A stretch of 64,000 nucleotides of DNA from Croceibacterium sp. TMG7-5b_MA50 (GTDB taxonomy: Bacteria; Pseudomonadota; Alphaproteobacteria; Sphingomonadales; Sphingomonadaceae), in contig NZ_CP156083.1 in NCBI RefSeq assembly GCF_039830145.1, positions 62,001-126,000 on the forward strand, read 5' to 3'. The translations under genes were made by a program, and so were the position numbers. Under the pieces are notes generated by a model that was given only the letters and a program-made list of their open reading frames with translations, was not told the DNA's origin and made no database searches. Below, piece after piece: positions 26,901 through 33,809 of this stretch (its first letter is position 1; each line of letters opens with the position of its first letter).

Positions 26901-27136
26901 GCACCTTCGCCGACAAGGCAGAGGCGGACGCCTTCTTTGACGACGCGGCGATCGATCTGGGCGACTTGACCGGATACCGCAACGGGTTCGACGTCGTGCG
27001 GGTGGACGTGACGCTGACCACCGTTTCTGCCGAGACCGGCGGCGGTTTCATGGCGGAGCTGGTGTTCGGCGACGTCGGCGACCTGGGCGTGGATCTGCCG
27101 ACGGTCGAACCGTGGAACAGCGGCGTCTTCGCCTGA
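23990..27136 (+). CDS. Giant glycine-rich GGNGG-repeat protein, probable extracellular or surface protein
   Basis: A 1048-aa protein of no family I recognise. Residues about 20-780 alternate blocks rich in GGNGG, GGDGG, GGAGG and GGRGG with 15-25 residue segments of small, beta-prone residues (AEALAFITATGGNGG type). Residues 790-900 are Ala/Gly/Asp-rich without GGNGG, and the last 130 residues look like a folded beta domain (FETLQLDISVDGISLFTRTF, FDVVRVDVTLTTVS). It has no cysteine, very few Lys and no N-terminal signal peptide, and is clearly acidic. SD GGGAG precedes ATG 23990 at normal spacing. Similar composition occurs in PE_PGRS proteins, in polyglycine-II bundle proteins and in type-I-secreted adhesins; none can be assigned. 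It directly follows a TBDR. Both strands are open over the whole gene because of GGC/GCC codon use; only this frame gives a coherent protein. Confidence 0.85.
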   Translation: MSLVRIIGNSGSRGLNANANGGVATDGGAGETVRAENLTAEDRNVRARATGGVGGRGGNGNARSPGADGGEGGDASARAEAQSATLRDLAAVADATGGRGGAGGTRGGDGGAGGDAIGVSAIAISGRDDALSTATAQASGTGGDGGTGNGAGATGGAGGSATDVTAFAQLAGSGVEEVAALAVAIATGGNGGAGINGADGGRGGDAALLNAVTAITDGGQSVRDQQAIGGNGGDSDTGRAGNGGDARSTLFFDDRTAATQSAEALAFITATGGNGGTQTVNGVGGDGGIALTSATMTASSAYSISYANGGRGGDGATGGGRGGAAGGTAFADIRIGSTDKQAQKLAAVEAYAGAGGDALGEGNGGVGGEALVTTARIVSDSQWLATAAAISRAGDGGAGSGVGFSGANGLDAGQVFASASGTGGYNVQALAEAHAGNGGDGRNGATAGNGGNARIDGSVEATNDGGGVMVNNAAVAGAGGNASGGGNGGQGGDAAARLDYDLTVAAPTATQLYADSRARGGAGGSALGTGTRAGDGGDARVESALQSDNIAGFTGDARGGAGGAAIAGAIAGDGGAADIIASSRATDTALTWLYVEGGNGGDSVDSGFAGNGGSASAQGSSFGGEQSETLIDLFGGNGGLGFGGARGGNGGTIGTVRAEANGIDRAAANVGAFGGNGGDGFFGADGGSGAAVNLVDVVSGTAVGDLVLTQRAYAGAGGSSTDGVAAAGADASSRLTYDAAAASVASSFVTIQLEAAGGAGGRQLDESGPIGGATGGNATSVLDVAGGALAVSAAAMAGAGVAQSGIADATITVDGTSGSAAVRAGAGLLDSPVNVTGGAALSLDETAVLVARAQAGGDALSLVDGADAFAIVNAGIDDNALAALLAGNDAVRAAFGTDVEAASTTLLGGVKASTGDALQTITNTMAVEIALGELDGIGNSIIGLTDGQVLGAGFETLQLDISVDGISLFTRTFADKAEADAFFDDAAIDLGDLTGYRNGFDVVRVDVTLTTVSAETGGGFMAELVFGDVGDLGVDLPTVEPWNSGVFA

Positions 27137-27216
27137 CACGCTGACAGGATGCAGGGGCGGCCGGCCGGCGCGAAGCGGTCCGGTCGCCCTTGTTATGTAA
27201 AGTGCGAACCGCGGGC

Positions 27217-27250
27217 AAAAGAAAAGCCCGATCGTTGCCGACCGGGCTTT
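27217..27250 (-). terminator. Intrinsic terminator, strongest on the minus strand
   Basis: Stem AAAGCCCG/CGGGCTTT (27223-27230 and 27243-27250), extended inside by TCG/CGA after one mismatch, loop TTGC. On the minus strand it is followed by TTTTCTTTT, a good U-tract; on the plus strand only TTTGA follows. No protein gene lies upstream on the minus strand within the gap. Confidence 0.75.
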
Positions 27251-27771
27251 GAAAGTTTGGGAGAGGATGCCTGAAAGGCCTGATCCTTCTGCCTTTCCGG
27301 TCGATTCGACACCAGCGCACAGACTGCATGACGTGTTGCGTCCGATGCAACGAACATACGTGAATTTACATAAGATAGATTATCGACCTTTGTGCTCTGT
27401 AGGCCCCAATTCTATGGGAGACAGTTCTCCCAGCTCGAAATGAGACTCACCGCTGAGCTCCCATTGCAGCGCCCAACAGCAGCCCCCACGGCGTGGCAGA
27501 CACATCTTTCGTCGAGTGCGTTGATGAACCGTATGAGGTTCAGACTATCCGAGCGTTCATTGCTGGGTATCTGAGGATTGCTGATTTGCAGGCGTGTTCG
27601 GCGCTCCTCGAAAGCCGCCGCTCATTCATTTCACTTCACGATCGAGGCTGTTGAAACGGGCGCAGCGCGTGCCTGGCGGTTTGCCTCGCGAGGGATGGTG
27701 AAACGAGAAATCCGCTGCTGCGCTGCGTCACCCTTATTGACACAAGCCGCCCTCTTACAACACTTAAGCAG
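27251..27771. other. Intergenic region without a supported protein gene
   Basis: More than 500 bases, lower in GC than the flanks around 27340-27400. A 64-codon frame from 27249 with GGGAGAGG next to its ATG at 27267 is not convincing. The minus strand from about 27400 to the terminator could encode a small RNA containing the single-stranded stretch CCTCTCCC. The 3' part holds a dispersed-repeat fragment, and TTGACA at 27737-27742, a possible -35 for the ArsR gene. Confidence 0.5.
27596..27625. repeat. Dispersed extragenic repeat fragment
   Basis: GTTCGGCGCTCCTC at 27596-27609 is repeated exactly at 38818-38831, and the following CGAAAGCCGCC (27609-27619) recurs at 38286-38296. All copies are in intergenic DNA. 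Confidence 0.5.
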
Positions 27772-28116
27772 ATGCTACAGTATGAGTCGCAGCCGCTTGA
27801 CCGGGCGTTCCACGCGCTTGCCGATCCCAACCGTCGGGCGATGGTCGAACGCCTGAGCCGTGGCCCGGCCTCCGTCAGCGAGCTTGCCAAGCCGCTGCCG
27901 ATGACCCTCTCCGCCGTGGCCCAGCACTTGAAGGTCCTGGAGGAGGCAGGTCTTGTCAGAAGCGGTAAGGAGGGTCGCGTTCGTACTTGTTTTCTGGAGG
28001 CCGAGGCGATGGCTCAGGTCGAGCGCTGGATCGTCGAACGCAAGAGATTTTGGGAGCAACAGTACGACCAACTGGAAGCCTATCTGACGCAACCGCCGCC
28101 CATCGGAGAAGGATGA
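27772..28116 (+). CDS. ArsR family transcriptional regulator
   Basis: A 114-aa winged-helix repressor. The line FHALADPNRRAMVERLSRGPASVSELAKPLPMTLSAVAQHLKVLEEAGLVRSGKEGRVRTCFL is the typical ArsR/SmtB fold, of the metal-independent subgroup usually linked to SRPBCC (AHSA1) genes; there is no CxC metal motif. ATG 27772 lacks a good SD. TTGACA at 27737-27742 lies about 30 bases upstream, so the mRNA may have a very short leader. Its stop TGA is immediately followed by the ATG of the SRPBCC gene, and it probably autoregulates this three-gene operon. Confidence 0.9.
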   Translation: MLQYESQPLDRAFHALADPNRRAMVERLSRGPASVSELAKPLPMTLSAVAQHLKVLEEAGLVRSGKEGRVRTCFLEAEAMAQVERWIVERKRFWEQQYDQLEAYLTQPPPIGEG

Positions 28117-28590
28117 ATGACCGTCACCAACGCGACCTTTGTCATCGAGCGGCAGTTAAGTGCTGCGCCCAGCCGGGTCTTTGCGGCCTATACAAGTCTT
28201 GAGGCCAAGGCTGCCTGGTTCAAGACGCCTTCCGATGCCGAGATACTCGCCCGTGACCTCGATTTCCGGGTGGGCGGCAAAGAGCGCTTCCATGCGCGCT
28301 GGCCGAGTGGACTGGTGACCGACTTCCAGGCCACCTACCACGACATTGTCGAAAACGAACGCATCGTCCTCGTTTATGATCTGCTCCACGGCGGCGAAAA
28401 GCTGTCTGTATCCCTGCAGACCATCGAGATCAGGCCGGAGGGCAGCGCTACGAAGCTGATCCACACGGAGCAGGGCTCCTACTTCTCCGGGGGACTGGAG
28501 GCCGTGCAGGGGCGCGAGCATGGCACTACCTGGCACGTCGATAATCTGGTGGCGATGCTTGAAGGCCGGGAAGCGAGGGCATTCGCATGA
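28117..28590 (+). CDS. SRPBCC/AHSA1 domain protein
   Basis: A 157-aa cytoplasmic START-like protein: FVIERQLSAAPSRVFAAYTSLEAKAAWF at the N-terminus, HARWPSGLVTDFQATYHDIVENERIVLVYDL in the middle and a C-terminal helix (HGTTWHVDNLVAMLEGRE). These helix-grip proteins bind hydrophobic ligands; no enzyme activity can be assigned. It is preceded by SD GGAGAAGG in the end of the arsR gene and overlaps the GST gene by four bases (ATGA). Confidence 0.9.
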   Translation: MTVTNATFVIERQLSAAPSRVFAAYTSLEAKAAWFKTPSDAEILARDLDFRVGGKERFHARWPSGLVTDFQATYHDIVENERIVLVYDLLHGGEKLSVSLQTIEIRPEGSATKLIHTEQGSYFSGGLEAVQGREHGTTWHVDNLVAMLEGREARAFA

Positions 28591-29240
28591 CGCTCGAACT
28601 CTTCGCCCACCCGTTCTCCTCCTACTGCCAGAAGGCGCTGATCGCCTTCTATGAGAACGACATTCCGTTTACCTATCGCATGATGGAGGATGCCGGCGTC
28701 GGGGAGGAGCTTGCATCGCTGTGGCCGATGAAGAAGTTCCCGATCCTGCGCGACGGCGGGCGCGTGATCCTGGAAGCGTCAATCATCATCGAACACCTGC
28801 ACGTCCAGTACCCGGGACCGGTCAGGCTGATCCCCAACGATCCGGACCGGGCCGTCGAGGTGCGGATGCTCGACCGCTTCCTCGACAACTACGTAATGTC
28901 GCCGCAGCAGAAGTTCGTGTCCGATGCACTGCGTCCGCACGAGGATCGCGACCCTTTTGGCTTAGAGGAAGCGCGCAAGATGCTGGAGACCAGCTACGCC
29001 TGGCTCGACCAGCGGATGAACGGTCGCACTTGGGCAGTAGGCGAAACCTTCACGCTTGCCGACTGCGCTGCCGCGCCCTCGCTGTTCTACGCGGATTGGA
29101 CGCACCGCATTCCTGAACGCTACAAGCATCTTTCCGACTATCGTACTCGACTGCTCGAGAGGCCATCGTTCGCGCGCTCGGTGGACGAGGCGCGGCGCTT
29201 TCGTCACTACTTCCCGCTTGGCGCACCAGATCGAGATTAG
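28587..29240 (+). CDS. Glutathione S-transferase family protein
   Basis: A 217-aa two-domain GST. The thioredoxin-like N-terminal domain has FAHPFSSYCQKALIAFYENDIPF with Cys14 in the active-site position, and MKKFPILRDGGRVILEASIIIEHL with the conserved cis-Pro and glutathione-binding Glu-Ala-Ser. The all-alpha C-terminal domain has WAVGETFTLADCAAAPSLFYAD. Together with the ArsR and SRPBCC genes it forms an operon that recurs in sphingomonads and is probably a response to an electrophile or lipophilic stressor; the inducer is unknown. Confidence 0.92.
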   Translation: MTLELFAHPFSSYCQKALIAFYENDIPFTYRMMEDAGVGEELASLWPMKKFPILRDGGRVILEASIIIEHLHVQYPGPVRLIPNDPDRAVEVRMLDRFLDNYVMSPQQKFVSDALRPHEDRDPFGLEEARKMLETSYAWLDQRMNGRTWAVGETFTLADCAAAPSLFYADWTHRIPERYKHLSDYRTRLLERPSFARSVDEARRFRHYFPLGAPDRD

Positions 29241-29647
29241 GCTTGGGCCGTCCCGATTAGAAACCATGAGTGGGAAAGCGGCTTCGGCGGTGACACCTGA
29301 GCCGTCGCCACAGTCGGATTTCCCCGGAACCTGTTCCCGATTGCCCTTGCCTCAAATCGACGCTCGAGATGGAGCAACGGGAAAGGTCGCGTTGGACGAA
29401 CGGCGGCTTTAGCTTGAACGTCCATGATGGGGGCGTGACCTGCGCTGCGGCTTCACGGCACGGCGACCCCAAAGCGGCCACTCAGATCCTGTCGGCCGGT
29501 AACCAGTTCCGGACATTGGTTCAGGTGGCCACTTGTACCGCATCAGCGAGCCTGATCGAGCGCATGTGCCTTTGAGCGGGTTGGAATGGCTACGGCATCG
29601 ACATCTAAGCTGCTTGGGCGAACGCCTCGACCGACCACGAGCCAGTT
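29241..29647. other. Intergenic region, no gene recognised
   Basis: About 400 bases between convergent genes. Short open frames exist on both strands but none has a SD plus a recognisable product. GCCACTTGT at 29528-29536 is shared with the repeat at 38294. I see no strong hairpin with a T-tract. Confidence 0.4.
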
Positions 29648-31786
29648 CTAAGCCGTTCCCATCCCAAGCTGCAGCGCATGGACAAGCGTCCAGTCCTGGT
29701 CATTCGCGTAGGCATCGGCAAAATAGCCTGGGCGACCATTGACCATGGTGGGATAGATGAACGCGGCCGAGGCATGGCCGTCGGCGCTGAAGAGGCTGAG
29801 ATTGCCGCGCAACGTCGTGCGCGACATCCCCCGCCAGCGCGGATCTCGCGTCGTATCGGCCAGCAGGTTCCAGGCAAGAGCGTTCAAGCCGCTCCAATAA
29901 TGGGGAAAGGTGTCGCCCCACATCCGCGCCTTGCCGAACCAGTAGCCATCCCAATGGCGGATGGAGATGCCGTGCAGATGATGGTCGGGCTGCCGGCCTT
30001 CGAACAGCTCCAGCAACGCTACATGCGGTTGCGCGCCCCGGAGCCACTTCGCGGCGCCGGTAGCCTTGTGTAATTCCAGCAGGATGAGCGCGGCCGGGGC
30101 TACGATCGACTGCTCGTAATTGACCTCCGACGCAGGGTAGCTTGTGCCACGCTGCACCAGACGATCGCCATGCTCCTCGAACAAGGCCAGCATCCGTGCA
30201 TGCTTCGCCTCCATGCCGGCGGCTCTCAGCGCCGCCAGACCGTCGGCGACGGGCAGTCCGATCGGGTAGAAGTCGGTGCCACCTTCGCGGTAGAAGCTTT
30301 CCACCGTGGTGACGAAGCGGTGCAGCGGCTCCGCCTCCGCGGTCAGGCTGGCCATGGCCAGATGCAGCTGCATGACCCAGGGCCAATTATAGAGGCGCTT
30401 GCGCGGCTCGTCCGCATCATCAAACACATAGCCGTCTTCGCGCTGAAGGTGGTCGCGGACGAAGCTATAGTAACGATCCAGCGAGCGTCGCACCTCCTCA
30501 GCCGGTGCCTCCTCCATGGCCAGCCATCTGGCGAGCAGCACACCCATGCCGACCCGTTCCCGCCCGCTATTGCGATCGCTCGACCGTTCCCATCTGGCGG
30601 GCACGTCTGCTTCGTTGTCGAAGACAATGAAGGCGCCATCCCACCGATCGCCAGCCTTGTGCCATTGCTGGCGCCGGGCGATGAACTGCGTACGGGCAGC
30701 AATGGTGGCGCGCAGGTCCGGCACGGTGTTGAGCACGGCGCGCGTGGTCAGCCCGTCGCCATAGCGGAGGGTGACGACACGCTCTCCGGGATCGCCGGCC
30801 GCAAGCTCCGCCTGCCAGCCTCTGGTGGTCCGCCGCAGCGGAACGGAAGTGTCGCCTACCGACAGGGTGGGTGACGATCCTAGCTGTCCCTGGAAGGACA
30901 GCGTGGCCGTCTCGCCCGGAAAGCTGGTCCAGTCCGATGCATCAACGCGCACCATCTGCCGCGAGCGGCGGAGCGCTTGGGCGAAGAAGTCGTCCCATCC
31001 TCCGTGCCAGAACATGGTCCAGCCCACCGACGCGCTCTGCCCGGGTTGGAGTTCGTTGATCGCCGGATGGATGAGGATCGTTCCGCGGGTGTTGGACAGC
31101 GTCACGGCATCGCGATCCTCGATGCTGTAGCCATCGAGTGCGCCTTGGGTGAGGACCAGCCCGAGGTGCGGCCCGCGCCCGCCCATGCGCAGCATCGCAA
31201 TCCAGGAGGATGAGCCGCCAGTCCAGATGTGGGCATGGGCGCGGTTTTCCTGCACGTCAGCGGCGCTCGTATAATGGTCGTTGCACGGCAGGTAGATCGC
31301 CAGCGATGCCTTGCCGCGTTCCCGCATCGGGATGGGCGCATCGCCGATGTTGCGGAAGGTGTAGCTCTCCTCCAGCGCATCGTCGACGAGCTTGCGCGTG
31401 ACTTCGACGGTCAGTGCACCGGTTTGGTAGGCGCTGGTGACCTCGCCTTCCCCGCTTTGGTGGATCGAAACCGGTTCGCTCCAGCGCCCGCGATGCAGCT
31501 GTGCGGCACCAAGGTCCGCAAAGCCAAGGCCCCACAGCGAGGAACGCGGCTGCCACGGTGCGTTCTGTGGTCCGCCGATCCAGCTCATGGCGGCAGGGTC
31601 TGTCGGGTTGACGATCGAGGTCAGCGCGCCGGTATTCCGGTCGAACGCAACCTGGAAGTTTGAGTTCGCTAGAAGCAGTTCGTTGGTGGGAGGCTGTGAT
31701 GCGGCACGGGCCATGGTAGGTGCTTCAGAACCGGCGATCAGCGCGCCAGTAGCGATGCCCGCCAAGGCAGCTCTTCTGTCTAGCAT
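29648..31786 (-). CDS. Exported six-hairpin glycosidase-like protein (DUF5695-like)
   Basis: A 712-aa protein with an N-terminal export signal (MLDRRAALAGIATGALIAG, Tat-like), a beta-sandwich N-terminal half (FQVAFDRNTGALTSIVNPTD, SLWGLGFADLGAAQ, GWTMFWHGGWDDFFAQAL) and an alpha-helical toroid C-terminal half (YVFDDADEPRKRLYNWPWVMQLHLAMASL, EVNYEQSIVAPAALILLELH, FPHYWSGLNALAWNLLAD). It resembles the DUF5695/six-hairpin glycosidase group, but I cannot assign a substrate. ATG 31786 has GGTGGAAG upstream; the open frame to 31963 has no signal-like sequence. It stands alone, without an adjacent TBDR on its strand, and diverges from the ECF sigma gene. Confidence 0.68.
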   Translation of the reverse strand: MLDRRAALAGIATGALIAGSEAPTMARAASQPPTNELLLANSNFQVAFDRNTGALTSIVNPTDPAAMSWIGGPQNAPWQPRSSLWGLGFADLGAAQLHRGRWSEPVSIHQSGEGEVTSAYQTGALTVEVTRKLVDDALEESYTFRNIGDAPIPMRERGKASLAIYLPCNDHYTSAADVQENRAHAHIWTGGSSSWIAMLRMGGRGPHLGLVLTQGALDGYSIEDRDAVTLSNTRGTILIHPAINELQPGQSASVGWTMFWHGGWDDFFAQALRRSRQMVRVDASDWTSFPGETATLSFQGQLGSSPTLSVGDTSVPLRRTTRGWQAELAAGDPGERVVTLRYGDGLTTRAVLNTVPDLRATIAARTQFIARRQQWHKAGDRWDGAFIVFDNEADVPARWERSSDRNSGRERVGMGVLLARWLAMEEAPAEEVRRSLDRYYSFVRDHLQREDGYVFDDADEPRKRLYNWPWVMQLHLAMASLTAEAEPLHRFVTTVESFYREGGTDFYPIGLPVADGLAALRAAGMEAKHARMLALFEEHGDRLVQRGTSYPASEVNYEQSIVAPAALILLELHKATGAAKWLRGAQPHVALLELFEGRQPDHHLHGISIRHWDGYWFGKARMWGDTFPHYWSGLNALAWNLLADTTRDPRWRGMSRTTLRGNLSLFSADGHASAAFIYPTMVNGRPGYFADAYANDQDWTLVHALQLGMGTA

Positions 31787-32218
31787 ATGATCTTCCACCC
31801 CGACATGTGAGACAGTGTAATGCGCTACCCTTGCGGAGCCAATTAAGCTTTGGCCCAGAGCCAAGGTGAGCTCGCCGAAATTAGTCTGGCCTCGCCTTGC
31901 ACCAGCAGAAACAAGGACGTCATGCGCCTGATCGCATCGCCCGGCTGACCTCAAGTCGGACATTCCAAGCCATATCGCTCCTTCTCCAGACCGGTCATTT
32001 GTTCATTGAGGGCTTGCGGTCGCTTTCCGACGTTCAACGCATACTGCGACAGGCAGGGTCTGGGCGGCTGAGCAGTGCCACGCCCTGCGATGCTAAGGCG
32101 CCTGCTCGTGATCGATCACGATAACCGCCGGTGCGAGATGGCCGGCAAACGCCGCGCTGTCACACGAATGTTCAATTGCCTCCTTAGCGCGCCCTCCATG
32201 GGCGCGGGCAGACAGGTG
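31787..32218. other. Divergent intergenic region with dispersed repeat and palindrome
   Basis: About 430 bases upstream of both the DUF5695-like gene and the ECF sigma gene. It contains CCGGTCATT (31991-31999) and TTGTTCAT (31999-32006), both also present at 38255 and 38299, and a 14-bp palindrome at 32107-32120. The sigma reading frame is open to 32075, but only the part from 32219 resembles sigma factors. Confidence 0.45.
32107..32120. promoter_or_regulatory. 14-bp perfect palindrome CGTGATC/GATCACG
   Basis: A perfect palindrome about 100 bases upstream of the ECF sigma start. It could be an operator for the sigma/FecR/TBDR set; no binding protein can be named. Confidence 0.4.
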
Positions 32219-32746
32219 ATGGGGAGCGGGTTGCAGGCCGGCCATTGGGTGCGGTTGCGCGAACAGATTGCGCGCATGACCCGGCGGCAGGATGCGGAAG
32301 ACCTGCTGCACGATGCGTGGATCGGCATGACCCGGCGGCAGCAGATGAAGGGCAATGCGGACGCCCATGGTGCGGGCGATGGCGGGCGCGCGGCAATCGT
32401 GGACCCGGCCGCCTATCTGGCGCGCGCGGCCACCAACCGTGCCCGCGACGTCTCCCGCCGGGAACGACGCACCGGCGAAGGCCTGCCGCTGGACGTGGTC
32501 GAGGGGACGCTGGCGCATGGCGACCCGCTGCAGGACGAGGCGCTGATCGCCCGCCACCGGCTGGAACGGCTGCGGAAGGGGATCGAGCACCTGAGCCCGC
32601 GCACCCGGCAGATATTCTTGCTCCACCGGCTGGAAGGCCGTAAATACCGCGAGATCGCTCACGACCTGGGCATCAGTCAGAGCGCGGTGGAAAAGCACAT
32701 CGCCAAGGCGATGGAGCAATTGGCCGTGTGGATGGAGACATGGTGA
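32219..32746 (+). CDS. ECF RNA polymerase sigma factor, FecI-like
   Basis: About 175 aa. Region 2 includes ARMTRRQDAEDLLHDAWIGM, and region 4 is LSPRTRQIFLLHRLEGRKYREIAHDLGISQSAVEKHIAKAMEQL, close to FecI-type sigma factors. ATG 32219 was chosen for standard family length and the AGGTG just upstream; ATG 32198 is the alternative. It is followed after one base by the FecR gene and then by an STN-type TBDR, the classical cell-surface signalling order. It should direct transcription of the receptor and probably the phosphatase. Confidence 0.88.
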   Translation: MGSGLQAGHWVRLREQIARMTRRQDAEDLLHDAWIGMTRRQQMKGNADAHGAGDGGRAAIVDPAAYLARAATNRARDVSRRERRTGEGLPLDVVEGTLAHGDPLQDEALIARHRLERLRKGIEHLSPRTRQIFLLHRLEGRKYREIAHDLGISQSAVEKHIAKAMEQLAVWMETW

Positions 32747-32747
32747 C

Positions 32748-33707
32748 GTGAATCCATTCGACCCCGACCGGGGCGCGCCGCCTTCGCCGGCCCGGCAGGC
32801 GTCGACATGGCTGGCGCGATTGCATGCGGATGACCGGACACAGCAGGACGAGGCGCAGTTCCGTGCCTGGCTGGCGGCCGATGACCGCCATGCACGCGCC
32901 TTCGAACACGCATCAGCAACCTGGGACCTGGTCGGCGGGCTGGCCCCCGGCACTCTGGCTGCGCTCGCCCCCCGCCACCCCGTGCAGCACCACCGCCGGG
33001 CAGTGCTTGTCGGCGGGCTGGCGACGCTGATCGCCGGGTCGGCCTTCATCGGCTGGGACCGCGTGCAGGCGGGCGTCTATCGCACGGCGGTGGGCGAACA
33101 GCGGCGCCTGCGCCTGGCGGACGGTACGTCGGTGATGCTCGATACGCAGACCCGCATCCGCTTCCGCGCAACGGAGCAGGAACGGCGGCTGGAACTGGCC
33201 GCCGGGCGCATCGGGCTGGAGGTCGCGGCCGATCCCCGGCCCTTCCTGCTGGATTTGGGCGGTGCGCTGGCCGACGCCTCCGTCACGCTGCGTCAGCCCG
33301 TCCGGCTGGACCTGCGGCGTGATGACGACCGGCTGGCGCTGACGGTGCTGGACGGGCTGGTCCGGCTGGGCAGCGATGGCGGTGCGACTGCGTTGCGCAG
33401 TGGACAGCGGGTGGCGGCGAGCGCCGATGGCGGGCGCAGATATGACCAGCCGCAGATCGCCGACCTGACCGCCTGGCAGGAAGGGCGCCTCGCCTTTCGC
33501 GACGAGACCCTGGCGCAGGCGGCGGCGGAGATGAACCGCTACACAGACCGACCGCTGATGATCGCCGACGGCCCGGTCGGCGCCCTGCGCGTCAGCGGCG
33601 TGTACCGGGTGGGCGATCCCGAAGGGTTTGCGCGGTCGCTGTCGCTCCTGCTGCCGGTCGCCGTCGTTGCACGTGCGGACCGCGTGCTGATCTCCTCCCT
33701 GTCCTGA
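32748..33707 (+). CDS. FecR family anti-sigma/sigma regulator
   Basis: A 319-aa single-pass inner-membrane protein. The N-terminal cytoplasmic domain (TWLARLHADDRTQQDEAQFRAWLAADDRHARAFEHA) fits DUF4880, followed by a membrane segment around residues 84-103 (AVLVGGLATLIAGSAFIGW), and the periplasmic FecR domain (GEQRRLRLADGTSVMLDTQTRIRF). The C-terminus has a secretin-like FecR_C domain (FRDETLAQAAAEMNRYTDRPLMIAD). Start GTG 32748 lies behind GGAG in the end of the sigma gene. It relays the occupancy signal from the STN domain of the downstream TBDR to the sigma factor. Confidence 0.93.
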   Translation: MNPFDPDRGAPPSPARQASTWLARLHADDRTQQDEAQFRAWLAADDRHARAFEHASATWDLVGGLAPGTLAALAPRHPVQHHRRAVLVGGLATLIAGSAFIGWDRVQAGVYRTAVGEQRRLRLADGTSVMLDTQTRIRFRATEQERRLELAAGRIGLEVAADPRPFLLDLGGALADASVTLRQPVRLDLRRDDDRLALTVLDGLVRLGSDGGATALRSGQRVAASADGGRRYDQPQIADLTAWQEGRLAFRDETLAQAAAEMNRYTDRPLMIADGPVGALRVSGVYRVGDPEGFARSLSLLLPVAVVARADRVLISSLS

Positions 33708-33809
33708 CCCGAGGCAAATAAATCGTCACCGGCGGGGTGAGGAAAACCCGCTGGCCGGCGTCATGCAGGCGGGCGCCCGGTCGGGGCGCGTGGATCGGGG
33801 ATCATCATC

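Noticed and set aside
23984-27139. Minus-strand open frame of 1051 codons across the whole glycine-rich gene
   Set aside because: It mirrors GGC/GCC codon use on the other strand, has no SD and yields a low-complexity Ala/Arg/His product. The plus frame has an SD and a coherent C-terminal domain.
27249-27443. 64-codon plus-strand frame with GGGAGAGG near an ATG
   Set aside because: The SD abuts the ATG, the product resembles nothing and is low in structure-forming residues; a small-RNA reading of the opposite strand is at least as good.
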